NCBI GenBank assembly: GCA_964443275.1 | Contig: CAYUCE010000005.1 | Coordinates: forward strand, 1-57,554 | Source of the DNA: CAYUCE01 sp964443275 | GTDB taxonomy: Bacteria; Bipolaricaulota; Bipolaricaulia; CAYUCE01 | Length of the DNA: 57,554 nucleotides | Reading direction: 5' to 3' | In this document: positions 22,689-31,422 of the stretch, piece by piece | Layout of the letters: the number at the start of each line of letters is the position of its first letter | How positions within the stretch are numbered: position 1 is the stretch's first letter | Translations under genes and position numbers: made by a program | Notes under the pieces: model-generated | Seen by the model: only the letters and a program-made list of their open reading frames with translations | Told to the model about the DNA's origin: nothing | The model's database searches: none

Positions 22689-22969
22689 GGTGGAAAGCTA
22701 AAGCTTTCCGCTACAAAAAAATCATACACAGAGTGTCCCAATCCCAGATAATATGAAATCTCGCGCTTTCGCTACTCACCTTATTTCGGTGCCCCAACAG
22801 CAAGCACCACCGGTTATCATCGTAGAGAAACCCTTTAAGCTCTATAAGGTTTTTACCCTGCATCCACACAAATGGAAGGCTGAAGCCTTCCGCTACCATC
22901 CCAGATAAGGTGGAAAGCTAAAGCTTTCCGCTACAAAAAAATCATACACAGAGTGTCCCAATCCCAGAT
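22689..22969. repeat. Two identical 61-bp repeats with palindromes between
   Basis: 22689-22749 and 22909-22969 are identical over 61 bases (offset 220). Each has the stem GGAAAGCTAAAGCTTTCC (22692-22709 and 22912-22929), CGCTAC, an A-run, and ATACACAGAGTGTCCCAATCCC (in pieces). Between them a different stem, GGAAGGCTGAAGCCTTCC, lies at 22874-22891 directly before the second copy. The exact identity suggests a recent local duplication. Confidence 0.88.
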
Positions 22970-23070
22970 TAAGTGAAACCTCATGTCTTCGGTTATTTCG
23001 CATGTTGTAAATTAAATATGACCGGAATCACTTCAAGTAAGAAGGGAAACTCGTTAGTTCCCATGGTAGC

Positions 23071-23088
23071 GGAACCCTTTAGGGTTCC
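23071..23088. repeat. Short-form palindrome, inverted orientation
   Basis: GTAGC precedes GGAACCCTTTAGGGTTCC and CATG follows, the reverse orientation of the family. The surrounding 22970-23212 interval shows no gene. Confidence 0.75.
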
Positions 23089-23212
23089 ATGTTTTTCCTG
23101 AATTTGATATAGTAGATACAGTATAAGTTTTATGTCACCTGGTTTCCAATATAGGATGTTGGACAAGGTCAGGCAACTTTAGCTGCAAAGACAGAAAAAT
23201 TGATGTATATCA

Positions 23213-23241
23213 TTGACTATCAGGATTTGGCTAATTATAAT
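23213..23241 (+). promoter_or_regulatory. Sigma-70-type promoter of the mbh operon
   Basis: TTGACT (23213-23218), a 17-nt spacer and a perfect TATAAT (23236-23241) lie about 94 bp before the first mbh gene. The leader is about 85 nt and ends in AGAGGGAG before the ATG. It is the strongest promoter match I see in the window and would serve all fourteen genes. Confidence 0.75.
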
Positions 23242-23334
23242 TTCCTAAACCAAAAGGTGGATAGACCCAAAATTATTGTCATATGTAAATCCTTTTCTAA
23301 AAGCTGTATTATTCATTATGAGAGGGAGTCTTAA

Positions 23335-23850
23335 ATGCGAAAGGTAGTAGCTTTTTTGGCTACGGCAGTGGTTGCTTTTATTCTTTATGTAATCTTAACC
23401 ATGTGGTCGGGCGGCTTGGGACTTTGGAGTCTAGAGGAATTTGTTACCGGTTCCGTATTTGCTCTGGTCACGGCTTTAGTAGTAGCAAACATACTTTTTG
23501 AAAGTGAAAGTTACCGGATGCTGAACCCAATCCGTCTTGTCCTTTTTTTTATCTATATTATTGGGCCCTTCTTCTGGGCTATGGCCAAAGCCAATATCGA
23601 TGTTGCTTACCGGGTAATAACTGGCCGCATAAACCCGGGTATAGTCAAAATCAAGCCTAATTTACGTACCGATCTGGGTCTAACTATGTTGGCTAACTCC
23701 ATTACTCTTACCCCGGGAACCCTTTCGGTGGACGTAGATGAGGAAACTAAAGACTTGTACGTTCATTGGATAAATGTAACCAACAAAGAGCCTACCCCGG
23801 AGGAAGTTTGTGATGGTTTTCCCAAATGGGCTAGGAGGGTGGCCGGATGA
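23335..23850 (+). CDS. mbhA: Mbh subunit A, Mrp-type antiporter subunit MnhE-like
   Basis: First gene of the fourteen-gene membrane-bound hydrogenase operon. The 171-residue protein has the MnhE/MrpE layout: two N-terminal membrane helices, then a cytosolic domain with INPGIVKIKPNL, LANSITLTPGTLSVDVDEE (in pieces) and LYVHWINV. In Mrp antiporters and Mbh, subunit E-type proteins belong to the cation-translocating module. The next gene overlaps its stop by 4 nt. An AGAGGGAG ribosome site precedes the ATG. Confidence 0.93.
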   Translation: MRKVVAFLATAVVAFILYVILTMWSGGLGLWSLEEFVTGSVFALVTALVVANILFESESYRMLNPIRLVLFFIYIIGPFFWAMAKANIDVAYRVITGRINPGIVKIKPNLRTDLGLTMLANSITLTPGTLSVDVDEETKDLYVHWINVTNKEPTPEEVCDGFPKWARRVAG

Positions 23851-24101
23851 CGGCGTTTTTTGTAGTGGGGCTTTTACTTTTAATTTTTATGATATTTGCC
23901 ATTTTACGGGCTGCAGTAGGGCCTACTGTACCCGATAGGTTGGTGGCCTTAGATACCATAAATACACTGGTAGTTGCAGCAATGATCATCTTGGGAGCAG
24001 CCTATGATCAGGTAATCTATATCGACGTAGCCATAGTTTATGCGCTTCTGTCCTTTGTGGGCACCCTTTACATATCAAAATACTTGGAAGGTGGAATCTA
24101 G
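23847..24101 (+). CDS. mbhB: Mbh subunit B, MnhF-like
   Basis: This 84-residue protein has three membrane helices and the MnhF/MrpF motif GPTVPDRLVALDTINTL (about residues 26-42). It overlaps mbhA by 4 nt (ATGA) and ends one base before mbhC. It is part of the sodium/proton translocating module. Confidence 0.93.
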   Translation: MTAFFVVGLLLLIFMIFAILRAAVGPTVPDRLVALDTINTLVVAAMIILGAAYDQVIYIDVAIVYALLSFVGTLYISKYLEGGI

Positions 24102-24102
24102 G

Positions 24103-24456
24103 ATGCATGTTTTGATCTACGCACTTTTGGCTATAGGAGTCCTGTTTAACGGCCTAGGTTCTTTTGCCTTGATTAGATTTCCCGATGTATATACCCGAAT
24201 TCACGGAGCTACAAAATGCACAACTTTTGGGTCCATATTTTTGTCCTTGGCGGTTATAACTTACGGCTTTTACAACGGCGGGGCCCAATACGGGACTTTG
24301 GCTCTTCATACTATAGTGGCCTTGATCGCCCTTTTATTAACCAACCCTACCGGTGCCCATGCTATAGCTAGAGCGGCCCATAGGAGCGGAATACTTCCCA
24401 AGCAAGCAGTGGTGGATAAATTAAGTGAGGATCAGGAAAAGGAGGAAGGGGAATAA
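24103..24456 (+). CDS. mbhC: Mbh subunit C, MnhG-like
   Basis: The 117-residue membrane protein matches MnhG/MrpG, with three helices and the family block LIRFPDVYTRIHGATKCTTFG (in pieces, residues ~24-44). The start is ATG 24103, directly after the mbhB stop. An upstream in-frame ATG (24040) would lie inside mbhB and adds no family sequence. The C-terminal tail is charged (DQEKEEGE). Confidence 0.93.
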   Translation: MHVLIYALLAIGVLFNGLGSFALIRFPDVYTRIHGATKCTTFGSIFLSLAVITYGFYNGGAQYGTLALHTIVALIALLLTNPTGAHAIARAAHRSGILPKQAVVDKLSEDQEKEEGE

Positions 24457-24458
24457 CA

Positions 24459-24707
24459 ATGGTAGACATTATTCATGCCCTGACTTTGATCCTCATAGTG
24501 ATCAGTGGATTTATGGCTGTAGCCTTCCGGGATCTAATTTCTTCTGTTATTTCTCTGGCTATTTTAAGCCTAGTACTATCTTTGGAATTTTACATCCTAC
24601 AAGCTCCGGATGTAGCCATTGCCGAGGCTGCTATTGCTGCCGGCTTAACTACGGCCATATTCATATTAGCTATCAGAAAAACGGTAAGAAAGGAAGAGGA
24701 GAAATGA
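24459..24707 (+). CDS. mbhD: Mbh subunit D (DUF4040)
   Basis: An 82-residue protein with two to three helices and the DUF4040/MbhD pattern VAFRDLISSVISLAI, then QAPDVAIAEAAIAAGLTTAIF (in pieces). It corresponds to the C-terminal part of the large MnhA/MrpA subunit, which Mbh carries as separate small proteins. It overlaps mbhE by 4 nt. Confidence 0.92.
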   Translation: MVDIIHALTLILIVISGFMAVAFRDLISSVISLAILSLVLSLEFYILQAPDVAIAEAAIAAGLTTAIFILAIRKTVRKEEEK

Positions 24708-24985
24708 AAAGGTCTTTCTTTATAGTTACTTTTCTAGTATTAGTTGGGTTTTTCCTGGTGGTTGCCGTTCAGATGCGGCCCTTCGGTGATCCGGCGATAA
24801 GTGATATGGGAAGATTTATGGTAGATAAGAACGCAGCTCAGGCCCAGGCGGCGGCCAACAATATCGTGACTGCGGTGGTATTTGATTACCGGGGATTTGA
24901 TACTCTAGGGGAGGCTACGGTCTTATTTGCTGCGGTCATTGCGGTGGGTGCCCTGTTTAGGAGGTTAACTTTTAGCCGTGGCTAA
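24704..24985 (+). CDS. mbhE: Mbh subunit E
   Basis: The 93-residue protein starts at ATG 24704, within the mbhD stop. It has an N-terminal helix, an outside loop (MRPFGDPAISDMG, NNIVTAVVFDYRGFDTLGEATV in pieces) and a second helix. The NIVTAVVFDYRGFDTLGE block is the conserved MbhE/MnhA C-terminal motif. Upstream in-frame codons exist but overlap mbhD. The next gene overlaps its end by 8 nt. Confidence 0.92.
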   Translation: MKRSFFIVTFLVLVGFFLVVAVQMRPFGDPAISDMGRFMVDKNAAQAQAAANNIVTAVVFDYRGFDTLGEATVLFAAVIAVGALFRRLTFSRG

Positions 24986-25451
24986 GATGTCCCTTATCGT
25001 GCGAACTATGACCAGGTTATTGTATGGTTTCATCTTTGTATTCGGTTTCTATGTGATAATGCACGGCCATCTTACTCCCGGGGGAGGCTTTCAGGGTGGT
25101 GCTGTAGTGGCATCGGCTTTTGCCCTGTTCTTGGTAGCATATGGGTTTAGGGGAGTTAGGGGAAGGCTTAGGGAAAATGTGTTCTCTATTTTAGAGTCCT
25201 TCGGAGCGGTATCCTTTATAAGTCTGGCCTTTGCCGGATTAGGGGTGGTTTTCTTCTACAACATGCTGGCCGGTTCTGGCGCCATTTTGTTTGGAGAACC
25301 CTTACCCAACCTGGGCCCAAATCCCGGTGATTTAAATACTGCCGGTATTATTCCCCTCATGAATTGGGCAGTGGGGTTAAAAGTACTGGCCGGCCTGGGG
25401 ACCATAGTTTATCTATTAACTCATGCCTTGGGGGAGGAGAGTAAAGACTAA
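24978..25451 (+). CDS. mbhF: Mbh subunit F, MnhB-like
   Basis: This 157-residue membrane protein has about four helices with the MnhB signature YVIMHGHLTPGGGFQGG near residue 32. It starts with GTG 24978 (or ATG 24987), overlapping mbhE. In Mrp antiporters the MnhB family protein is part of the ion channel module. Confidence 0.93.
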   Translation: MAKMSLIVRTMTRLLYGFIFVFGFYVIMHGHLTPGGGFQGGAVVASAFALFLVAYGFRGVRGRLRENVFSILESFGAVSFISLAFAGLGVVFFYNMLAGSGAILFGEPLPNLGPNPGDLNTAGIIPLMNWAVGLKVLAGLGTIVYLLTHALGEESKD

Positions 25452-25795
25452 TGATCGGCAATTTCCCCTTTATTATCTGCGCTATCCTAGTGGTTTTGGG
25501 AATATACGCAGTGATGTTCAAAAAGAATTTGATAAAGATAGTCATCGGAATAAATATCTTGGAGGCCGGAGTTAATTTGTTTTTGATCACCCTGGCTTAT
25601 AGGACGGATTCTCAAGCTCCTATTTATACTTTTGCTACTCAGGAGCCTATGTCGCTTCCTGTCCCTCATGCTTTGACCCTAACCAGCATCGTTATTGGGC
25701 TGGCAGTGACTGCTTTGATGTTGTCATTTGGTGTGCTGATCTTTAGGCATTACAAGACACTTGATTCGGACCAGGTAAATAAATTAAGGGGATAA
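25451..25795 (+). CDS. mbhG: Mbh subunit G, MnhC/NuoK-like
   Basis: A 114-residue, three-helix protein of the NuoK/MnhC family, with NLIKIVIGINILEAGVNL (in the second helix, containing the conserved Glu) and LTSIVIGLAVTALML. It shares its first base with the mbhF stop codon. It links the antiporter module to the NuoK-type subunit of complex I. Confidence 0.93.
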   Translation: MIGNFPFIICAILVVLGIYAVMFKKNLIKIVIGINILEAGVNLFLITLAYRTDSQAPIYTFATQEPMSLPVPHALTLTSIVIGLAVTALMLSFGVLIFRHYKTLDSDQVNKLRG

Positions 25796-25796
25796 T

Positions 25797-27362
25797 ATGC
25801 TAACCCATGCACCTATACTGATTATTGCCATACCGCTTTTGGCTGCTTTTGCTATCCCATTAATTGGCAAGATAAGTTCCAAGCTTCGTAATTGGTTTGC
25901 GCTGCTGGCCTTACTTTTGACGGTAGCTTTAGTTTGCTACTTGGCTGCTGATATTTTCGCAAACGGCCTTAGAATATATACTTTAGGTGCTAAATCTCCC
26001 GCCCTTACCCTGCCCTCGGGTTATCAAGTTCCGGTACGAATAATCTTGGAAGTGGACGCCATGAGCATATTTATGGCCCTCATATCTTCCTTTATTGCTC
26101 TTATGGGAGTTATTTATTCATTTGCCTTTATGAAGGGCAGGGGTGGTCTGTCCAAATTCTATTCACTACTTTTGCTTTTAACTGCCGGTATGTTTGGTAT
26201 GGAATTTACCGGGGATGCATTTAACCTTTTTGTGTTCTTAGAAGTTACCTCCATCGCTGCCTGTGGGTTGGTTGGTTTTAATATCAAAAGGGGACAATCT
26301 CAAGAGGCTGCCTTTAAAACTATGGTCCTATATACGGTGGGGGCTCTTCTTTTTCTGTTCGCAGTGGGCATTTTTTATGGCCAATATAACGCTTTGAACT
26401 TCGGCTATCTGGCAGAAACAATTCAATATAACCTGCTAGATAAAATAGCTTTGGCCCTGTTTGTAATTTCTTTATGCATGAAGGCGGGGGCAGTGCCCAT
26501 GCACATGTGGGTTCCCGATGCCTATGCAGAAGCCCCTTCGCCCATATCCATGATCTTGGTAAGTAATACCTTGGCCAGTTTGTATGCGCTTTACCGGATT
26601 TGTTTCAGCCTGTACGGACTGTCTTTGAACTTTCTCACCGTAGGTTGGCTGTTAGCGATACTGGGTGTTTTGACTATCTTCATAGGAGTATCAATGGCCT
26701 TCTTACAGGATAAGTTCAAGCGGCTGATGGCTTATTGTGCGCTGTCACAGGTGGGCTACATGCTGCTTGGGGTGGGAGTGGGGTTGGCCGTGTTGGGAAA
26801 TACGGAGGCTTTAAACAATTACGGTTTTATGGCCATGAAAGGGGGTATCTTTCATATATTAAATGATGCTCTCTATAAAGGTCTCTTGTTCCTAACTGCC
26901 GGTGCAATTATTTACCGGACCGGCAAGCGGCATATGAGCGAGATCAGCGGGCTGGCCCGCTCCATGAAATGGACCGCCGTATTCTTTATTATCGGGGCCG
27001 GGGCCATTTCAGGATTGCCACCCTTTAATGGCTTTGCCTCTAAATTAATGATTTACGAATCCGTTTTTAAATTCAACCCCATACTTTCGGTAATTGCAAT
27101 TATAGCCAGTATTCTTACTTTGGCGGTTTTTGCCAAAGTCTTCCATTCTGCTTTTTTGGGTCCCCAGCTTACTAAGTACGAAACAGTAAGAGAAGTACCC
27201 ACCTCTATGATGTTGGCCATGGCCGTACTTTCCATATTGATTGTACTGTTTGGAATATTCCCGGATCTGGTAGTAAATCACATAGTTGAGCCTGCGGCCA
27301 GGGCTTTGGTTGATCAATCCAAGTACATTTTGGCTATAATGGAAGCAACGGGAGGAATGTAA
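25797..27362 (+). CDS. mbhH: Mbh subunit H, MnhD/NuoN-type antiporter subunit
   Basis: This 521-residue protein has about fourteen membrane helices and belongs to the NuoL/M/N-MnhD family. Conserved features include a TM5 Glu (FVFLEVTSIAACG), a lysine in KAGAVPMHMWVPDAYAEAPSPISM (in pieces) and a later RLMAYCALSQVGYML. It is the ion-pumping subunit of the hydrogenase, as in Pyrococcus MbhH. Its length is normal. Confidence 0.94.
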   Translation: MLTHAPILIIAIPLLAAFAIPLIGKISSKLRNWFALLALLLTVALVCYLAADIFANGLRIYTLGAKSPALTLPSGYQVPVRIILEVDAMSIFMALISSFIALMGVIYSFAFMKGRGGLSKFYSLLLLLTAGMFGMEFTGDAFNLFVFLEVTSIAACGLVGFNIKRGQSQEAAFKTMVLYTVGALLFLFAVGIFYGQYNALNFGYLAETIQYNLLDKIALALFVISLCMKAGAVPMHMWVPDAYAEAPSPISMILVSNTLASLYALYRICFSLYGLSLNFLTVGWLLAILGVLTIFIGVSMAFLQDKFKRLMAYCALSQVGYMLLGVGVGLAVLGNTEALNNYGFMAMKGGIFHILNDALYKGLLFLTAGAIIYRTGKRHMSEISGLARSMKWTAVFFIIGAGAISGLPPFNGFASKLMIYESVFKFNPILSVIAIIASILTLAVFAKVFHSAFLGPQLTKYETVREVPTSMMLAMAVLSILIVLFGIFPDLVVNHIVEPAARALVDQSKYILAIMEATGGM

Positions 27363-27364
27363 AA

Positions 27365-27700
27365 ATGGAAACTTTAGGTACAGGAGCTGGGGTTTGGAAC
27401 CCGGTAGTATGGATAGTAGCTTTAATCTTTGCCGGTTTGGTAGCCTATTGGATAAGAAGTAAGGGTGAGACTTCCTATAAAGAGGGCACTGAGCAAACAA
27501 AGCCGTTTTTATCCGGTGAAAAAGCTCCTCCCTCGGATCTTATGCAAGTAAAGTCTCCAAATATCTACTGGGGGCTTACTGAAGCACTGAAGGATTATTT
27601 TGAACCTCTGAAAAGAAATCATACGGGCATAATCAACGATTATATGGGTTGGTTCATGGTAGTGCTGGCAATAGGTCTGATCGTGGTAGCAATTACTTAA
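27365..27700 (+). CDS. mbhI: Mbh subunit I
   Basis: The 111-residue protein has one helix at each end and a polar middle (GEKAPPSDLMQVKSPNIYWG, in pieces). This is the typical size and layout of MbhI, which joins the antiporter-like module to the hydrogenase module. It starts 2 nt after mbhH. Confidence 0.85.
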   Translation: METLGTGAGVWNPVVWIVALIFAGLVAYWIRSKGETSYKEGTEQTKPFLSGEKAPPSDLMQVKSPNIYWGLTEALKDYFEPLKRNHTGIINDYMGWFMVVLAIGLIVVAIT

Positions 27701-27712
27701 AAGGGAGATAAG

Positions 27713-28153
27713 ATGGTCAGAATAAATGATTTGAAACGTTCGCTGTGGGTATTTCACGTCCCCACCGGGTCTTGTAACGGCTGTGATATTGAGATAATAG
27801 CTGCTTTGACTCCCCGCTATGACACTGAGAGGTTTGGTATCAAGCTGGTGGGAACTCCCCGGCATGCGGACGTATTGTTGGTCACCGGTGCTGTAACCAG
27901 AAAGATGGCTGATAAGTTAAAAAGAATTTATGAACAAACCCCCGATCCCAAGGCGGTTATTGTGGTAGGTGGATGCGGGGATACCGGCCTGGTTTTTTAT
28001 GATTCATATAACCTGGTAGGACCGCCGGATGAGATAATACCGGTGGATATATACGTGCCGGGTTGTCCGCCCCGTCCGGAAGCCATAATCGATGGGGTAG
28101 TTAAAGCAGCCGTAAAATTAGAAGAGCTGGAGGCAGCAGCCAGTGCAAGCTAA
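27713..28153 (+). CDS. mbhJ: Mbh subunit J, small [4Fe-4S] hydrogenase subunit (NuoB-like)
   Basis: The 146-residue electron-transfer subunit carries the proximal cluster ligands in order: CNGCD (residues ~20-23), GGCGD (~92) and GCPPRP (~124). It passes electrons from ferredoxin-type clusters to the NiFe site in the large subunit. The length and motifs fit the group 4 small subunit. It is overlapped by mbhK. Confidence 0.94.
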   Translation: MVRINDLKRSLWVFHVPTGSCNGCDIEIIAALTPRYDTERFGIKLVGTPRHADVLLVTGAVTRKMADKLKRIYEQTPDPKAVIVVGGCGDTGLVFYDSYNLVGPPDEIIPVDIYVPGCPPRPEAIIDGVVKAAVKLEELEAAASAS

Positions 28154-28652
28154 AGAGATTCTAAATTCCTTTAAAGATAATTTTGGGGACAGGATAATAG
28201 ATTCCCGGATAGATGAGATGCCCGCTGGAACCACGGATAAAAAGCTTTATTCGGTGTGGCTAGAAGTAGCTAAGGAAGATCTAAAGGATGCAGTCCTACA
28301 TTTGGCAGAAATTCAGTTTCCTCACATTACGGTAATTTCCGGAAGTGATCTGGGGGAGGAGATTGAATTGATTTATCATTTAAGTGTGGGATACGGTAAA
28401 TCTTTTGGGGAGGTCATAGTGAATATCAGGACCAAAGTGGAGAAGGCCGACCCCACTATCCCGACCATAACGGACATAATACCGGGAAGCTTATCTACTG
28501 AACGGGAGAAGAGTGAGTTTCTAGGGGTTAAATTTGAAGGGATTCCCGACGGCAGAAAGCTCTTTTTGCCGGAGGATTTGCCTGTACATCCTTGGAGAAA
28601 AGACGAGGAAGAATTGGAAACATATGTTAAGAGAATGGATGAGCAACCTTAG
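28143..28652 (+). CDS. mbhK: Mbh subunit K (NuoC-like, 30 kDa type)
   Basis: A 169-residue soluble subunit of the NuoC family. It shows the typical FPHITVISGSDLGEEIELIYHL (in pieces) core and an ending LPEDLPVHPWRKDE. It starts with GTG 28143, overlapping mbhJ by 11 nt. It holds the small and large subunits together at the membrane arm. Confidence 0.88.
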   Translation: MQAKEILNSFKDNFGDRIIDSRIDEMPAGTTDKKLYSVWLEVAKEDLKDAVLHLAEIQFPHITVISGSDLGEEIELIYHLSVGYGKSFGEVIVNIRTKVEKADPTIPTITDIIPGSLSTEREKSEFLGVKFEGIPDGRKLFLPEDLPVHPWRKDEEELETYVKRMDEQP

Positions 28653-28663
28653 TAAGGAGCGAA

Positions 28664-29962
28664 GTGATGTCCGAATCTAGGTCAGAAATAGAAATTTCAG
28701 AAACTAAAAAAGCAGAAAACGAAGAAACGAAAGATAAGAAGACTACTTACTCTATACCTATAGGCCCTCTTCATCCGGCGCTTAAGGAGCCTATACAATT
28801 TAATTTTGAATTGGACGGGGAGAGGATAGTAGATGTGGATGTAAGGCCGGGTTATGTCCACCGGGGCATAGAATTTATGGGGATGAGAGGAGAGAGGAAC
28901 CTTATACAAGTTCTTTACCTATCGGAGAGAATATGTGGTATATGCTCCACTTCCCATCCGGTGGCCTATACTTTGGCAGCAGAAAATGCGGCCCAAATTG
29001 AAGTACCGCCCCGAGCTCAATACATAAGGGTGATTATAGCGGAGCTGGAGAGAATACACTCACACATCCTGTGGGCTGGGGTGGCGGCACATGAACTGGG
29101 TTTTGATACTTTGCTTCATATAACCTGGCGGGTGCGGGAGAAGGTAATGGACATTTTGGAGTATTTAACCGGTAATCGGGTAAATTACGCCATGTTCATG
29201 ATCGGGGGGGTTCGACGAGATATAACCGAAGATCAATATCCTTTAGTAAAAGAGGCTCTGGATTATTATAAAGAGCTATATGAGAAGATGATAAGCGATT
29301 TTCTGCATGATCCCACCATTGAGCTTAGAACTCGAGATATAGGTATTTTGGAAGAAGAGGATGCATTAAAACTTTGTGCTGTAGGCCCTACAGGCAGGGC
29401 TTCCGGTATAAAAAAAGATGTAAGGCAGGATTACCCTTATCTTGCTTATGCGGATATTGGGGTGGATGCCATAACCCCAGATGATTTTAGAGGGACGACA
29501 ACCGGTGACGTATATGATAGGATAGTAGTGCGTTTGCTTGAGGTGGCCCAATCCGTCCAAATTATCGAAGATTGTTTAGCTAATATGCCAGATGGAGAAA
29601 TTACCAGCATAGAGAAACCGGCAAAATTGCTCGCTCAGCTAAAAAAGTGCGCAGGAGAAGGAATTGGCCGACACGAAGCCCCTCGAGGCGAGGTCTTTCA
29701 CTACTTGAGACTGATCGAAGGTCAAGAATCGCCCCAGGTGTGGAAGGTAAGGGCCCCTACCTACGGCAATCTTATGTCCTGGGTTCCAATGTTAGTTGGA
29801 GAAGAGATAGCCGATATACCAATTGTGGCCGCTTCCATCGATCCCTGTATGTGTTGTATGGACAGGGTGACGGTCCTAGACCAAAATGGCGATGAGAAAA
29901 TATATACTAAGCAAGAATTAATCAAACTTTCCAGAAAGAAAACAAAGGAGCTTAGAGGGTAG
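28664..29962 (+). CDS. mbhL: Mbh subunit L, [NiFe]-hydrogenase catalytic large subunit
   Basis: The 432-residue group 4 hydrogenase large subunit has an acidic/basic N-terminal extension (about 28 residues), then the L1 motif ERICGICSTSH near residue 86 and the L2 motif DPCMCCMDR near residue 393. All four NiFe cysteines are present, so it should be a true hydrogenase and not the Mbx-type relative that has lost them. After the last Arg there are 31 residues (VTVLDQNG...KELRG), comparable to the tail clipped from HycE by HycI. A HycI-type protease gene lies at 31741-32223, consistent with this. Confidence 0.96.
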   Translation: MMSESRSEIEISETKKAENEETKDKKTTYSIPIGPLHPALKEPIQFNFELDGERIVDVDVRPGYVHRGIEFMGMRGERNLIQVLYLSERICGICSTSHPVAYTLAAENAAQIEVPPRAQYIRVIIAELERIHSHILWAGVAAHELGFDTLLHITWRVREKVMDILEYLTGNRVNYAMFMIGGVRRDITEDQYPLVKEALDYYKELYEKMISDFLHDPTIELRTRDIGILEEEDALKLCAVGPTGRASGIKKDVRQDYPYLAYADIGVDAITPDDFRGTTTGDVYDRIVVRLLEVAQSVQIIEDCLANMPDGEITSIEKPAKLLAQLKKCAGEGIGRHEAPRGEVFHYLRLIEGQESPQVWKVRAPTYGNLMSWVPMLVGEEIADIPIVAASIDPCMCCMDRVTVLDQNGDEKIYTKQELIKLSRKKTKELRG

Positions 29963-30955
29963 ATGTTAGCATTAAAAATAATTCCGGTTCCGGCTTTGAT
30001 AGGGTTATTGGGCATATTTTTTGGCCTTATTTATCAAGGTATCGACAGGAAATTGGCCGCCAGGATGCAATCAAGGGTGGGTCCGCCGCTTAGACAGCCG
30101 TTTATAGACATAAAAAAGTTACTTTTAAAGGAAAATATCGTGCCGGAAAACGCAATTGGCTGGCTTTATAACTCAGTTCCATTTATAGGTCTGGCCGCAA
30201 CTGCTACTATACTGCTTTATTTACCCATAGGAGATCTGCCGCCTATCCTTTCCGGCTACGGTGATCTTATCCTGGTTCTTTATCTATTGACTCTGCCTGC
30301 CTTAGCCATGGTGGTGGGTGGGTTTGCTTCCGGTGCTCCCTATTCTGCAGTGGGAGCGCAGCGAGAGATGGTATTGATGATAAGTTACGAGCTGCCTTTA
30401 GCTATCGCCATTGTGACCATTGCCTGGAAGCTAGCTAATGTGCTGCCGGCGGGAACCAATGTCTTTTCACTAGGTGTGCTTGCTTCACATCCGCTGTGGG
30501 GGCTTTTGGGGCCGTTGGGTTTTATCGGGTTTTTGCTACTCTTGTTTGTAATGCTTATTGTTACCCCTATCGAGCTGGCTAAGATTCCCTTTGATATCGG
30601 CGAGGCCAAGACGGAAATTGCCGGTGGTTTGTTATCTGAATATTCAGGTCGTAATCTGGCCATGTTTTATCTTATAGATGCGGTAAAGACGGTAGCCTTG
30701 GCATCGCTGGTTGTAGCATTATTTTTCCCTTATCAAATCGGGTATATTTTGGGCTTGTCAAGTTGGGTGGGGGCTTTAGTTAATGCTTTATTCTTCTTGG
30801 TCAAGTTGTTTTTGGTAATCTTGTTTTCGGTAACCGTGGTCAGAGTTGCGGCCGCTCGATTCAAGATAAATCAGGTAGTATATGCTTTCTGGGTTCCCAT
30901 TACCTTGGCCGGGTTGGCCGGTTTGGTCCTAATAGTAATAGATTCTTTCATATAA
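29963..30955 (+). CDS. mbhM: Mbh subunit M (NuoH-like)
   Basis: The 330-residue membrane subunit has about eight helices and matches NuoH/MbhM. The family blocks are KLAARMQSRVGPPLRQP, SGAPYSAVGAQREMVLMISYELP (in pieces) and the conserved Glu/Lys-rich IAKIPFDIGEAKTEIAGG-type loop near residue 215. It anchors the hydrogenase arm in the membrane and takes part in ion coupling. The ATG lies directly after the mbhL stop. Confidence 0.94.
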   Translation: MLALKIIPVPALIGLLGIFFGLIYQGIDRKLAARMQSRVGPPLRQPFIDIKKLLLKENIVPENAIGWLYNSVPFIGLAATATILLYLPIGDLPPILSGYGDLILVLYLLTLPALAMVVGGFASGAPYSAVGAQREMVLMISYELPLAIAIVTIAWKLANVLPAGTNVFSLGVLASHPLWGLLGPLGFIGFLLLLFVMLIVTPIELAKIPFDIGEAKTEIAGGLLSEYSGRNLAMFYLIDAVKTVALASLVVALFFPYQIGYILGLSSWVGALVNALFFLVKLFLVILFSVTVVRVAAARFKINQVVYAFWVPITLAGLAGLVLIVIDSFI

Positions 30956-30969
30956 GGTGAACTGGTGAT

Positions 30970-31422
30970 ATGGTAATAGGAGAGTTAATACGAAGACTTC
31001 TTTCAATCGATAGGCCGGTTACCAATCTGTTCCCGGTTAAATACATGCCTGATTCTTTAACCCATCTCCTATCACAAGTAGAGGCCGGAGAGGTGGAGAT
31101 TACTCCCCCCATTAAAACCCCACCTCACTTTAGGGGAAAGATCGTCTACGAAAAAGAAAAATGCATAGGTTGCAAGCAGTGCCTGCGAGTTTGTCCTTCC
31201 AAAGCCATAAAATTTCTGGAAGAAGAGGAAAAGATCAAGATATACGTGGCCCGGTGTACCTTCTGCTCTCAGTGTAACGATATCTGTCCGGTGAATTGCC
31301 TACACATGAGTGAAGATACCTTCCTGCTGGCGGAAAGGGATAAGTTTGGAGCCAGTTTGATCGTTAATGAAGACGAAGGTCTATACTGGACAGGCAAGGG
31401 AGAAGGAAAGGAAGAAGATTAA
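30970..31422 (+). CDS. mbhN: Mbh subunit N (NuoI-like, two [4Fe-4S] clusters)
   Basis: A 150-residue ferredoxin-like subunit with two CxxCxxCxxxCP motifs: CIGCKQCLRVCP (residues ~59) and CTFCSQCNDICP (~98). It is the likely entry point for electrons from reduced ferredoxin. It is the last gene of the mbh operon. The stop is followed by a palindrome-rich spacer and no second operon gene on this strand. Confidence 0.94.
   Translation: MVIGELIRRLLSIDRPVTNLFPVKYMPDSLTHLLSQVEAGEVEITPPIKTPPHFRGKIVYEKEKCIGCKQCLRVCPSKAIKFLEEEEKIKIYVARCTFCSQCNDICPVNCLHMSEDTFLLAERDKFGASLIVNEDEGLYWTGKGEGKEED

Noticed and set aside
27045..27500. 151-codon minus-strand frame in the mbhH region
   Set aside because: It is the shadow of the conserved mbhH and mbhI coding sequence on the other strand.
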